A stretch of DNA of 64,000 bases from Spongiactinospora sp. TRM90649. GTDB lineage: Bacteria > Actinomycetota > Actinomycetes > Streptosporangiales > Streptosporangiaceae. Under the pieces are notes generated by a model. The model saw only the letters and a list, made by a program, of their open reading frames with translations. It was not told the origin of the DNA and searched no databases. The first letter of the stretch is position 1, and every line of letters starts with the position of its first letter. Both the position numbers and the translations under genes were made by a program. The DNA lies in assembly GCF_029382225.1 (NCBI RefSeq), contig NZ_JARLTC010000031.1, positions 1-64,000 on the forward strand, in the 5' to 3' direction. This document shows, piece by piece, positions 15,383 through 24,130 of the stretch.

Positions 15383-16521
15383 TGAGGCGCTGGGCGGCGA
15401 AATTCATCATCGATTGCCCTGGCTGCGCGAATCGCTCTCTCGCGCGTGAGCCCGATGGGCCGCACCGCGCATTCCTGCCGCCGGAGCTGGAGCCGTTCGC
15501 CACGGCCGTGTGCCAGATGTGCGGGCAGGTGTTGTTCCTGGCGATCGGTGACGCGACGGGTGACGCGGGCGCGGATCCGGACGGCGATCCGGACGCTCTG
15601 CCGCCGCGCGAGGCGCGGGTGCTGTGGCCGCCGGGGGAGCGCCCGCGCGGCCCGGCCGTACCGGCTGTACCGCCCGCGCTGGCCAGGGAGCTGGCCGAGG
15701 CCGAGGCGTGCGTTCGGGTGGGCGCGTACGCGATGGCGCTGGTCAACGTGCGCAGGCTGCTGGAGGGCGTGTGCGCCGACCACGGGATCGGCGAGCGTCC
15801 GCTGTACCGGGCCCTGCGGGTGCTGCGCGGGCGCGGGCTGGTGGAGGGACGGCTCGCCGCGTGGGCCGAGGAGCTGCGGGAGGTCGGCAACGAGGCCGCC
15901 CACATCAGCGGCAGGCCGGTCGAGCGGGAGGACGCCGAGGACGCGATCGTGCTGGCGGAGGCGTTACTCGATCACCTTTATCTGGTTAATCGCAGATATG
16001 CCGCATTTCGGGCACGGCGCGGGCCGCTCGCGGTCCGGGGCGCACCCATTCGTGAGACGCCCGCCATGAAGTTGCTCCGCAAATGCCGGGTGCCATTTAC
16101 GGCCCATCAACATAAGCATGATCCGGGCAGGGCGAAATCCCGCAGGCGGTTGGCGGCGGAGCTGGGCGTGCCGGTGCCCCGCGTGCTGAAGGCGGTGATC
16201 GCGAACGTGGACGGCAGGCCCGTGGCGGCCGTGGCGCCCGCCGTCCTGGACATCGACCTCCCGGCGCTCGCGCGGGCGGCGGGCGGCCGGGCGATCCGGC
16301 TGGCCGCGCCCGCCGAGGTGAGCAGGCTGGGCTGGGCCACGGCGAGCGAGGTGGTGAGCCCGCTGGCGCTGCCGTACCTGCCGTCCGTGGTGGACGAGGC
16401 GGTCGGCGGCCTCCCCTCGGTGTACGTCTCCAGCGGGCGGCACGGCCTGGAACTGGAGCTGGACCCGGCCGACCTGATCCGGGTGACCGGCGCCACGACC
16501 GGGCCCATAACGGTGCGGTGA
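15382..16521 (+). CDS. DUF4145-like zinc-ribbon domain fused to a YbaK-type aminoacyl-tRNA deacylase domain
   Basis: One uninterrupted frame of 379 residues with two unrelated parts. Residues 1-100 hold a zinc ribbon (CPGC at 12-15, CQMC at 44-47). Residues about 105-205 form the helical DUF4145-type domain (MALVNVRRLLEGVC ... EVGNEAAHISG ... LAEALLDHLYLV). From about 229 (TPAMKLLRKCRVPFTAHQH) to the end is a YbaK/ProX-type deacylase domain, with the conserved Lys270 in RVLKAVIA and SSGRHGLELELDPADL near the end. The glycine-rich GGxSPxG loop of YbaK is altered to EVVSPLA. An in-frame GTG at 15349 is an alternative start. DUF4145 often accompanies nuclease or defence proteins; here it may recruit a tRNA-editing domain (inference). 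Confidence 0.8.
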   Translation: MRRWAAKFIIDCPGCANRSLAREPDGPHRAFLPPELEPFATAVCQMCGQVLFLAIGDATGDAGADPDGDPDALPPREARVLWPPGERPRGPAVPAVPPALARELAEAEACVRVGAYAMALVNVRRLLEGVCADHGIGERPLYRALRVLRGRGLVEGRLAAWAEELREVGNEAAHISGRPVEREDAEDAIVLAEALLDHLYLVNRRYAAFRARRGPLAVRGAPIRETPAMKLLRKCRVPFTAHQHKHDPGRAKSRRRLAAELGVPVPRVLKAVIANVDGRPVAAVAPAVLDIDLPALARAAGGRAIRLAAPAEVSRLGWATASEVVSPLALPYLPSVVDEAVGGLPSVYVSSGRHGLELELDPADLIRVTGATTGPITVR

Positions 16522-16557
16522 CTTCCCTGTCAGCGACGGGCCGCGTAGCGTTCGACC

Positions 16558-18084
16558 ATGCACCCCGGAGCCGTCGCGGCACGCACTCCGGACGAACCCG
16601 CGGTGATCATGGCCGGGTCCGGGCGGATCGTCACCTACCGCGAGCTGGACGAGCAGTCCAACCGCCTGGCCCACCTGCTGCGGGCCCACGGCCTGCGGCC
16701 CGGCGACCACATCGCGCTGATGCTGGAGAACCACCCGCTGTTCCTGGCGGTCGCCTGGGCCGCGCACCGCTCGGGCCTCTACTACACCCCGATCAGCACG
16801 CACCTGCACGCCGGTGAGCTGGCCTACGTCGTGGGCAACTGCGGGGCCCGGGCGTTCATCTCATCGGCCGCGCTCGCCGGCCCCGCCACGGCCGTCGCCG
16901 GGGCCGCCACCGGGGTCCGGCTCCGGCTCATGCTGGACGGCACCGCCCCCGGCTTCCTGGCCTACGAGGACGCCGTCGCCGCCCAGCCCGCCACCCCCGT
17001 GCCCGGCGAGACCCAGGGCGCCGACATGCTCTACTCCTCCGGCACCACGGGACGCCCCAAGGGGGTGAAACCGCCGCTGCGCGGGGCCCCGCTCGACGAA
17101 CCGGGCGCGCTGACCGAGCTGATCCGCCACCTGTTCGACGCCTCCGCCGACTCGATCTACCTGTCGCCCGCGCCCCTCTACCACGCGGCCCCGCTGCGCT
17201 ACTGCATGAACTTCCTGCGGCTCGGCGCGACCATCGTGGTGATGGAGCGGTTCGACGCCGAGCGCGCGCTGGCCCTGATCGAGGCCCACGGGGTGACGCA
17301 CTCCCAGTGGGTGCCCGCGATGTTCGCCCGGATGCTCAAGCTGCCGCCCGAGGTCCGGGAGCGGTACTCGCCGGCCTCGCTGCGCTGCGCCGTACACGCC
17401 GCCGCCCCGTGCCCGGTGCCGGTCAAGGAGCGGATGATGGAATGGTGGGGGCCGATCCTGCACGAGTACTACGCGGGCACCGAGGGCAACTGCTTCGTCT
17501 ACGCGAGCCCCGCCGACTGGTCGGCCCACCCGGGAACGGTCGGCAGGTCCCTGCTCGGGCGGATCCACGTGTGCGACGACGACGGAGCGGAGCTGCCCGC
17601 GGGGGAGCGGGGCGTCGTCTACTTCTCCGGGTCGGCGGCCTTCGAGTACCACGACGACCCGGAGGGCACCGCGGCCACGCGCGACCCGCTCGGCCGCGGC
17701 TGGACCACCCTGGGCGACATCGGCCACCTAGACGCCGACGGTTTCCTCTACCTGACCGACCGCCGCGCCCACACGATCATCTCCGGCGGGGTGAACATCT
17801 ATCCGCAGGAGGCCGAGAACGTCCTGCTTCCGCATCCGGCCGTGGCCGACGTGGCGGTGCTCGGCGTGCCGGACGACGAGATGGGCGAGCAGGTCAAGGC
17901 CGTCGTCGTGCCCACCAGGCCGGAGGACGCCGGCCCGGCCCTGGCCGCCGAACTGATCGAGTACTGCCGCGCGCGCCTGGCCCACTACAAGTGCCCGCGC
18001 TCCGTGGACTTCCGCGACAGCCTGCCGCGCCACCCCACGGGAAAACTGCACAAGCGAATTCTGCGCGACGAGTACCACCCGTGA
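16558..18084 (+). CDS. AMP-dependent acyl-CoA synthetase (FadD-like)
   Basis: A 508-residue member of the ANL superfamily, which activates a carboxylic acid to acyl-CoA through an acyl-AMP. Seen: phosphate-binding loop YSSGTTGRPKG (about 162-172), A5-type motif YYAGTEGN, the hinge region YLTDRRAHTIISGGVNIYP, and the A10 motif PTGKLHKR with the catalytic Lys. It lacks a signal or carrier domain. Substrate-pocket residues do not let me name the acid; medium/long-chain fatty or aryl acids are typical. It begins 36 bp after the DUF4145-YbaK gene and may share its transcript. Confidence 0.92.
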   Translation: MHPGAVAARTPDEPAVIMAGSGRIVTYRELDEQSNRLAHLLRAHGLRPGDHIALMLENHPLFLAVAWAAHRSGLYYTPISTHLHAGELAYVVGNCGARAFISSAALAGPATAVAGAATGVRLRLMLDGTAPGFLAYEDAVAAQPATPVPGETQGADMLYSSGTTGRPKGVKPPLRGAPLDEPGALTELIRHLFDASADSIYLSPAPLYHAAPLRYCMNFLRLGATIVVMERFDAERALALIEAHGVTHSQWVPAMFARMLKLPPEVRERYSPASLRCAVHAAAPCPVPVKERMMEWWGPILHEYYAGTEGNCFVYASPADWSAHPGTVGRSLLGRIHVCDDDGAELPAGERGVVYFSGSAAFEYHDDPEGTAATRDPLGRGWTTLGDIGHLDADGFLYLTDRRAHTIISGGVNIYPQEAENVLLPHPAVADVAVLGVPDDEMGEQVKAVVVPTRPEDAGPALAAELIEYCRARLAHYKCPRSVDFRDSLPRHPTGKLHKRILRDEYHP

Positions 18085-18223
18085 GCACGCCGGATAAGGC
18101 GGCTGTCAGCACCGGTGGATCTTGTCTTTCCCCTGCTTAGGACGGTTTTACATGGAGTTTGTCACTGTTGATGGGTAACGGTCGACCCCAGAGGGCGGTC
18201 GCCATGACAGTGGGGGAAGCCTG

Positions 18224-19591
18224 ATGAGCACGAACGAACCCAGCGAGCAGGGACAGGAGCGTCCGGGCGGGTGGAGCCAGTTCGGGCCGGTTCCCCCGAA
18301 GGCGGGGGAATTCCCCGGCAAGCCCGTGGCAAAGGATCCCGCCCAGGGGCAGGCACAGGCCGAGGCTCGTGAGCCCGGGCAGGAGGGGGCGCGGGAGACG
18401 CAAGGCCAGGACGCCACGCGGACCGCGGCCTTCGCCTCGCCCGCCTTCCTCGGCGGCGGCCCGCCCCCGCCCGCCAAGACCAGGACCGGGTTCACCGGAA
18501 GACAGAAGGCCCTCGCCGGGCTCGCGCTGGCCGCGGTCGCCATCGGCGGCGGGATCACCGGCGCGCTGGCGGCCACCGCCGTCGGCGGGGAGCGCCAGGT
18601 CGTCGCCACCAGCCCCGTGCTGGACGCCGCGGCCGACACCGGCGCGAACACCATCGCGGGCGTGGCGGCGGCCGTCCAGCCCTCGGTGGTCTCGGTCGAG
18701 GCCGGGCAGGGCGGCGGCTCCGGCGTGATCCTCAGCGCCGACGGCCTGATCCTCACCAACGACCACGTGGCCGAGCTGGCCTCCTCGGGCGACCTGCGGG
18801 TCAAGTTCAACGACGGCAAGAGCGCGAAGGCCACGGTGAAGGGCACCGACCTCACCACCGACCTCGCGGTGCTCCAGGCCGAGGGCGTGTCCGGGCTGAC
18901 CGCGGCCTCGCTGGGCAACAGCGACGCCCTCAAGGTCGGCGACTCGGTGCTGGCCATCGGCAGCCCGCTCGGGCTGGCCGGATCGGTCACGGCGGGCATC
19001 GTCAGCGCGCTGAACCGCACGGTCACCGTGAACGGCGAGCAGCAGTCGCCGCAGGAGTTCCCGCCCGGCTGGGGCCGGGAGCGGCAGCAGCAGCGGTCGC
19101 CGAGCGCGCCCACGAGCATCGGCGGCGCGATCCAGACCGACGCCGCGATCAACCACGGCAACTCGGGCGGCGCCCTGGTCAACGCCAGGGGCCAGGTCGT
19201 CGGGATCAACACCGCGATCCTGACGGCGGGCGGCGACGGCAACATCGGGGTCGGCTTCGCCATCCCGATCAACACCGCCAAGAAGGTCGCCGACGAGCTG
19301 ATCGCGGGCCGTGCCGTCAAGCACGCCCAGCTCGGCGTGAGCGTCCAGGACGCCACCTCCGGTGCGGCGGGCGCGCTGGTCGGCTCGGTCGCCGAGGGGT
19401 CCCCGGCCGCCAAGGCGGGCCTGCGGCAGGGCGACGTGATCACCAAGATCGACGACAGGGCCATCGAGGGCTCGGACGCGCTGGTCGGCGCGATCCGGGG
19501 GTTCAGCCCGAACCAGACCGTCACCATCACCTACCAGCGTGACGGCCAGACACAGACCGCGCGAGTCACGCTCGCCGAGAAGACCGAGTAG
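18224..19591 (+). CDS. membrane-anchored HtrA/DegP-type serine protease with PDZ domain
   Basis: A 455-residue HtrA protease. It has a Pro/Gly-rich cytoplasmic head (about 1-90), one transmembrane helix (KALAGLALAAVAIGGGITG, about 92-120), a trypsin-like domain with catalytic triad His181 (NDHVAEL), Asp213 (TTDLAVL) and Ser314 (GNSGGAL), and a C-terminal PDZ domain (about 350-445). These act outside the membrane in envelope protein quality control. The loop before the Ser is Pro/Gln/Arg-rich (QQSPQEFPPGWG). The ATG follows GGGGGA. Actinomycete HtrA genes are often envelope-stress induced, but no convincing regulator box is seen here. Confidence 0.94.
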   Translation: MSTNEPSEQGQERPGGWSQFGPVPPKAGEFPGKPVAKDPAQGQAQAEAREPGQEGARETQGQDATRTAAFASPAFLGGGPPPPAKTRTGFTGRQKALAGLALAAVAIGGGITGALAATAVGGERQVVATSPVLDAAADTGANTIAGVAAAVQPSVVSVEAGQGGGSGVILSADGLILTNDHVAELASSGDLRVKFNDGKSAKATVKGTDLTTDLAVLQAEGVSGLTAASLGNSDALKVGDSVLAIGSPLGLAGSVTAGIVSALNRTVTVNGEQQSPQEFPPGWGRERQQQRSPSAPTSIGGAIQTDAAINHGNSGGALVNARGQVVGINTAILTAGGDGNIGVGFAIPINTAKKVADELIAGRAVKHAQLGVSVQDATSGAAGALVGSVAEGSPAAKAGLRQGDVITKIDDRAIEGSDALVGAIRGFSPNQTVTITYQRDGQTQTARVTLAEKTE

Positions 19592-19610
19592 CCGGGGAGG
19601 CCACCAGGGC

Positions 19611-19642
19611 GAGCGCGCCGCCGGGAGACCGGCGGCGCGCTC
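19611..19642. terminator. bidirectional terminator between htrA and the ABC permease gene
   Basis: Perfect 14-bp stem (arms GAGCGCGCCGCCGG and complement) with a GAGA tetraloop, between convergent stop codons. Confidence 0.8.
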
Positions 19643-19668
19643 GTATGTCCGGCGTTGGTACGACGGCG

Positions 19669-20406
19669 TCAGGAGAAGCGCGCGCCCTCGTCGCGGCGGT
19701 AGGCCCAGACGGCGCCGATCGCCGCCACGGCGGTCCACACCACCAGCATCACGATCGCGGTGGTCGTCGCGGGCGGGCCGCCCGCCGCCGCCCACACCAG
19801 CTCGACGGCGCCCCGGCTCGGCAGGTACGGCGCGACCGTCTCGATGAACTCGGGCCCGCCCCTGGGCGGCCCGAACAGCCCGCCCCCGACCGCCATCGGG
19901 AAGAACACCACCTGCGTCAGCGCGACCGCGCCCTTCGGCGGCAGGGTGTAGCCGATGAGCATCCCGATCAGCGTGAACGGGATGGAGCCCAGCGCGAGCG
20001 CGCCCAGGGCGAGCAGCAGCCTGCCCGGCGTGATGGTCGCGTCGGTGAGGAAGGCCGCGATCAGCAGCACCGGCACGACGGACAGGCCGATCATCGCGAG
20101 CCCGGCCAGCACGCGCCCCCCCAGCCGGGGAAAGGCCCCGGCGGGCAGCGTGCGCAGGTAGGGGTCCCACGGCTGGGCCCGGTCGTCGGCGACGCCGGTG
20201 CCGTAGGTGAACAGCGACGTGGACATGACCGCGAACGTCATCATCGACGCCGTGGCCAGGGTGGCCATCATCGGGTCCTCGCCGGTGAAGGGAACGACGA
20301 AGAAGAGCATCGCCGCGGCGGGGAAGAACGTGCTCCCGATGATCGCGATCGGGACGCGGACGGTCTCCAGCAACTGGTAGCGGGCGTGCGTCAGCGTGAG
20401 CGCCAT
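19669..20406 (-). CDS. ABC-2 type transporter permease
   Basis: A 245-residue membrane protein with six predicted helices typical of ABC-2 exporters: LPAGAFPRLGGRVLAGLAMIG, split as LPAGAFPRLGGRV and LAGLAMIGLSVVPVLLIAA, then PGRLLLALGALALGSIPFTL and ALTQVVFFPMAVGGGL. Such permeases pair with a DrrA/CcmA-like ATPase to export drugs or lipids, or act in immunity. It lies 31 bp downstream of the ATPase gene and is the last of a four-gene operon (membrane protein, HTH, ATPase, permease). The substrate is unknown. Confidence 0.88.
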   Translation of the reverse strand: MALTLTHARYQLLETVRVPIAIIGSTFFPAAAMLFFVVPFTGEDPMMATLATASMMTFAVMSTSLFTYGTGVADDRAQPWDPYLRTLPAGAFPRLGGRVLAGLAMIGLSVVPVLLIAAFLTDATITPGRLLLALGALALGSIPFTLIGMLIGYTLPPKGAVALTQVVFFPMAVGGGLFGPPRGGPEFIETVAPYLPSRGAVELVWAAAGGPPATTTAIVMLVVWTAVAAIGAVWAYRRDEGARFS

Positions 20407-20437
20407 GAGGTCTCCAGGGTGGTGATGGGGTCCGCGC

Positions 20438-21355
20438 TCACACGCGGGCGGAGGGGCGGGAGGTGAGGGCCAGGAACGCCTCCTCCAGGGAGGTCTGGCG
20501 CACCTCGATCCCGGAGAAGGGGATCTCCGCGCGGATCAGCGCGCGCAGCAGCTCGTCGGCGTCGGTGGTGACCAGGTGGGTGCGCTCGCCCTCACGCTCG
20601 ACGGCGAGGACCCCCGGCAGCGCGGAAAGGCCGTCCTGGCCGGTGGCGTTCAGGCTGACCCGCATTGCTCCCACCATCGCGCGGACCGCCGTGAGGCTGT
20701 CGTCGGCGAGCACCCGCCCCTGGCCGATGACCACGACCCGCTGGGCCAGCGCCTCGATCTCCTCCAGGTAGTGGCTGGTCACGAGGACCGTGCCGCCCTC
20801 GCCGTGGAAGCGGCGGATGCCGTCCCACAGCGCCCTCCTGGCCTCGACGTCGAGCCCGGTGGTCGGTTCGTCCAGGAAGACCAGCCGGGGGTCGCCGGCG
20901 AAGGCCAGCGCGACGGCCAGGCGGCGCTTCTGCCCGCCGGAGAGGCCGCCGATCTGCCGGCGTTCGAGGCCGGCCAGGCCGAACCGGTCGAGCAGCTCGC
21001 CGCGCGGCACCGCCGAGGGGTAGTGCTTGCTCACGAAGTCGACGCACTCGCCCACCCGCAGGGTCTGCGGCAGCCCGCTCTCCTGCGGTGTGACGCCGAC
21101 CGACCTGCGCCGCACCGGGTCGCGGGGCGTGCCCCCGAACAGCTCCATCCGCCCCGAGCCGGGCGCGCGCAGGCCGACGAACAGGTTGATCAGCGTGGAC
21201 TTGCCCGCCCCGTTCGGGCCGAGAAGTCCCACCAGCTCGCCGGCGTGGATGTCCAGTGAGACCCCGTCGAGCGCGGTCACCTCGCCGAAGCGGCGGGTGA
21301 CCTCGACGGCGCGGGCGAGAGGTCCCCGGCCGCCGGTCGGGTTATCGTGTGTCAT
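20438..21355 (-). CDS. ABC transporter ATP-binding protein (DrrA/CcmA type)
   Basis: A 305-residue ATPase with Walker A LLGPNGAGKSTL, Q-loop VTPQESGLP, signature LSGGQKRRL, Walker B LVFLDEPTTGLD and switch His in TSHYLEE. The extra C-terminal region (about 220-305) is typical of DrrA-type exporters. It drives the ABC-2 permease encoded next. The ATG at 21355 overlaps the stop of the HTH gene (ATGA), so the two are translated together. Reading the frame further upstream would run into that HTH gene. Confidence 0.93.
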   Translation of the reverse strand: MTHDNPTGGRGPLARAVEVTRRFGEVTALDGVSLDIHAGELVGLLGPNGAGKSTLINLFVGLRAPGSGRMELFGGTPRDPVRRRSVGVTPQESGLPQTLRVGECVDFVSKHYPSAVPRGELLDRFGLAGLERRQIGGLSGGQKRRLAVALAFAGDPRLVFLDEPTTGLDVEARRALWDGIRRFHGEGGTVLVTSHYLEEIEALAQRVVVIGQGRVLADDSLTAVRAMVGAMRVSLNATGQDGLSALPGVLAVEREGERTHLVTTDADELLRALIRAEIPFSGIEVRQTSLEEAFLALTSRPSARV

Positions 21356-21678
21356 GGTCTTTCGTTCCCCGTTTCCGCCGCCTCCAGCAGTCTGCGGATG
21401 GCGGCCGTGTAATCCTCGAAGGCCGAGCGGCCCCGGTGGGTCAGCGCGGCGTAGGTGACCGGCGTACGGCCCTTGTGCGTCTTGACGATCGCCACGTAGC
21501 CGGCCTCTTCGAGCTTGCTGAGATGCACCGACAGGTTGCCCGCCGTCATTCCGAGCAGGTCGCGCAGCCCGGGAAAGGCGATCCGGTCCCCGTCGGGGAG
21601 GGTGTTGAGGGTGGCCACCACGCGCAGGCGCGCCTGGGCGTGGATGACGGGGTCGAGCTCGAACGGCCCGCCGCTCAC
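21352..21678 (-). CDS. small winged-helix regulator (ArsR/MarR-like)
   Basis: A 108-residue DNA-binding protein with a winged helix: GLRDLLGMTAGNLSVHLSKLEEAGYV (here GLRDLLGMTAGNL then SVHLSKLEEAGYV), a basic wing (KTHKGRTPVTYAALTHRG) and a C-terminal dimerisation helix. It resembles the short HTH proteins often encoded beside ABC-2 exporters. The GTG start at 21678 overlaps the upstream stop (GTGA) and its own stop overlaps the ATPase start (ATGA). It probably regulates its own operon; the dyad at 22317-22335 is the candidate site. Confidence 0.85.
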   Translation of the reverse strand: MSGGPFELDPVIHAQARLRVVATLNTLPDGDRIAFPGLRDLLGMTAGNLSVHLSKLEEAGYVAIVKTHKGRTPVTYAALTHRGRSAFEDYTAAIRRLLEAAETGNERP

Positions 21679-22298
21679 CGGGCGCCCTTGCCCGCGAGGG
21701 CGCCGGCCAGCAGGAACCCACCGCCGCACAGCACCGCGACCAGCAGCGCGTGCCAGCCGGGGCCCGCCTGCATGCCGAGCACGTTGACCACGCCGACGCC
21801 GAGGCCGAGCGCGAACATGCTCCACTGCCGCCATACCGCCGCGCCCGCCACGTAGAGCACGGAGACCATCGCGAGCGAGAGGGTCGCCCACAACAGCCCG
21901 CGCTGCTCGCCCGGCAGGTACGACTGGAAGTGGACCGAGATCGCCGTGCTGCCCGCCTGGCCGACCAGCCAGGCGAAGCCGTACATCATCCCTCGGTCGG
22001 CGCTGCCGCCCTGGACCTCGACCCGGTTGCGGATCTCCAGGCCGACGCTGATCACTCCGGCCGCGATCAGCGCGGTGAAGAGCACGCCCAGCGCCAGCCA
22101 CGGCGGCATGTGCAGGATCGGCCGCCCCGGGGACGGCCCGTAGTAGAGGAACATCGTGGTGAACCCCACCATGAGGCTCACCCCCCACGGCAGGTAGTAG
22201 TGGCGCGGGTTCGAATCGATCCTGGCCTGGGCCGCCGCCTGCTGCGTCTCGATGAGCCGCAGGCTCTCGCCGGGCGTCAGTTCCTGCTCGTGATCCAT
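21675..22298 (-). CDS. membrane protein of an ABC exporter operon, unknown function
   Basis: A 207-residue integral membrane protein. A short N-terminal cytoplasmic helix (LTPGESLRLIETQQAAA) precedes about six hydrophobic segments, including LPWGVSLMVGFTTMFLYYG, WLALGVLFTALIAAGVISV and LLVAVLCGGGFLLAGALAG. The ATG follows GGGGAG. Proteins of this layout are frequently first in operons with a small HTH regulator and an ABC-2 exporter. A role as sensor or accessory subunit is inferred from that arrangement, not from any domain I can name. Confidence 0.75.
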   Translation of the reverse strand: MDHEQELTPGESLRLIETQQAAAQARIDSNPRHYYLPWGVSLMVGFTTMFLYYGPSPGRPILHMPPWLALGVLFTALIAAGVISVGLEIRNRVEVQGGSADRGMMYGFAWLVGQAGSTAISVHFQSYLPGEQRGLLWATLSLAMVSVLYVAGAAVWRQWSMFALGLGVGVVNVLGMQAGPGWHALLVAVLCGGGFLLAGALAGKGAR

Positions 22299-22316
22299 GT
22301 AGTCTCCCCATCAAAC

Positions 22317-22354
22317 AGGTTTGCATCATAAACCTGATGGCGCCGCGAACTCAA
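22317..22354 (-). promoter_or_regulatory. promoter and dyad operator of the membrane protein-HTH-ABC operon
   Basis: On the minus strand TTGAGT (complement of 22349-22354), 18-bp spacer, TATGAT (complement of 22325-22330). The -10 lies inside an inverted repeat AGGTTT-N7-AAACCT (22317-22335), so a dimeric repressor there would block RNA polymerase. The HTH protein of the same operon is the likely ligand. Confidence 0.55.
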
Positions 22355-22383
22355 AGCGGAGAGCGCGGATCGGGGCTCCGAGG

Positions 22384-24105
22384 TCAGGAACGCGCGACGA
22401 GCGCCTCGGACTGCCACAGGTCGCGGTAGTAGCCGGGCACGGCGAGCAGCTCGTCGTGGCGGCCCCGCTGCGTGACGCGGCCCTCCTCAAGCACGACGAT
22501 CTCGTCCACCTGGTCGAGGCCGCGCAGCCGGTGCGTGACGATCAGCGTGGTCCGGCCGTGGGTGGCGTCCAGCAGGTCGGCCATCAGGGCGTCGGCGGTG
22601 GTCTCGTCCAGGGCCTCGGCCGGTTCGTCGAGCAGCAGCACCTCGGGGTCGTAGAGCAGGGCCCTGGCCAGCGCGAGGCGCTGGAGCTGCCCGCCGGAGA
22701 CCGTGCGGGCGTCCTCGCCGAGCGGGGTGTCCCAGCCGGTCCGCTCGACCCAGCGGGAAAGGCGCGCCCGGCGCACGGCTGAGGCCAGCTCGTCGTCTCC
22801 GGCCTCGGGCCCGGCCAGCCGCAGGTTGTCGCGCAGCGACGCCTGGAAGACGTAAGGGTCCTGGGTGAGGCCGGTGATCCGTTCGCGGACCGCCTCGGGG
22901 GCCAGGTCGCGGATCTCGGCCGCGCGCCCGCCATCGCCGGTCAAGCGCACGTCCCCGGACTCCGGATCGACCAGTCGCATCAGCACGGACAGCAGCGTGC
23001 TCTTGCCCGCGCCGCTCGGGCCGACCAGGGCGATCCGCCGGCCCGGCGTCAGGGTGAGCGTCACGCCGTCCAGGGCGGGCGCGCGGCCCTCGCCGTGGCG
23101 CACCACCAGATCGCTGATCTCGACGGTGAGCGGCCCGGCGGGCGCCGGGACGGGTGCGGACGGCTCGGCCACCGCCGGCGGGGTGGCGCGCACCTCGCGC
23201 AGGCGGCGCAGCGCGGCGGTGATGCCCGCCAGCCGCTCCCCGGCCGAGGCCAGCGGCAGCACCGGCTCGAAGGCGACCAGCGCGCTGAGGGCCAGCACCG
23301 CGGTCGGGACCTGGCCGAGCGCCGCCGCCTGGGCGGCGAGCACGACCCCGGCGACGGTCAGGCCCTGAATCAGCACGCCCGCCGCGAGGGCCATCGCGTT
23401 CGTCCTGGCCTGCCGCCGCTCCAGCGCGGCCAGCCGCTCGTCCGCGGCGTACGCCGCCGCGAGGGCCCGGTCACCCGCGCCGTAGGCCGCCAGGTCGGCG
23501 GCTCCGTGGACCAGGTCGGCCACGCGGGCGGCGAGATCGGCCCTGGCCGGGGCGATCCTGGCCGACCCGCGCCGCGCGGCCGTGGCCGTGATCGCCGGCA
23601 GCAGCACCCCGGCCACCGCCAGCCCGGCCAGCAGCACGAGCGCGGCGGCGGGCAGCAGGAAGACCGCGATGACGACCGCCGCCGCCCCGGTGGCCAGCGC
23701 GGCCACGGCCGGGAGCAGGCACCGGACCAGCATGTCCTGGACCGCGTCGGTGTCGTCCACCATGCGGCTCAGCAGGTCGGCCCCGCCGTGCGAGAGGGGG
23801 CGGGCCGGGATCAGCGCGGCGTAGAGGCGTTCCCTGGTCGTCGCCTGGGCGCGCAGCGCCACGTCGTGGCCCGACAGCCGCTCGGCGTAACGGAACACGC
23901 CCCGGGTCGTGGCGAACGCGCGGACCGCGACGATCGCCACGCTCAGCGCGGCCAGCGACGGCTGCTGCGCGGCGCGGGTGATCAGCCACGCCGCCGACGC
24001 GATCAGCCCGAGCCCGGCCAGGTCGGCGGCCGTCCCGGCGAGCGCGGCGACCACGAGCCGCCGCCCGCCGCCCCAGCCGATCATCGACGCGCGGGTCGCG
24101 CTCAT
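22384..24105 (-). CDS. cydC: thiol reductant ABC exporter subunit CydC
   Basis: A 573-residue fused permease-ATPase. The N-terminal half has six helices (LAGLGLIASAAWLITRAAQQP is the CydC-typical stretch, here LAGLGLIASAAW and LITRAAQQP). The C-terminal ATPase has Walker A GPSGAGKSTLL, signature VSGGQLQRL and Walker B VLLLDEPAEALD. With CydD it exports cysteine and glutathione to the exterior, which is needed to assemble cytochrome bd. It lies 25 bp behind cydD as the last cyd gene. Confidence 0.93.
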   Translation of the reverse strand: MSATRASMIGWGGGRRLVVAALAGTAADLAGLGLIASAAWLITRAAQQPSLAALSVAIVAVRAFATTRGVFRYAERLSGHDVALRAQATTRERLYAALIPARPLSHGGADLLSRMVDDTDAVQDMLVRCLLPAVAALATGAAAVVIAVFLLPAAALVLLAGLAVAGVLLPAITATAARRGSARIAPARADLAARVADLVHGAADLAAYGAGDRALAAAYAADERLAALERRQARTNAMALAAGVLIQGLTVAGVVLAAQAAALGQVPTAVLALSALVAFEPVLPLASAGERLAGITAALRRLREVRATPPAVAEPSAPVPAPAGPLTVEISDLVVRHGEGRAPALDGVTLTLTPGRRIALVGPSGAGKSTLLSVLMRLVDPESGDVRLTGDGGRAAEIRDLAPEAVRERITGLTQDPYVFQASLRDNLRLAGPEAGDDELASAVRRARLSRWVERTGWDTPLGEDARTVSGGQLQRLALARALLYDPEVLLLDEPAEALDETTADALMADLLDATHGRTTLIVTHRLRGLDQVDEIVVLEEGRVTQRGRHDELLAVPGYYRDLWQSEALVARS

Positions 24106-24130
24106 GGTCGTCCTCCGGTCGGTGCGGCGG

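Noticed and set aside
18137..20170. Long minus-strand frame over htrA
   Set aside because: Antisense to HtrA with its full catalytic triad; no domains and biased composition.
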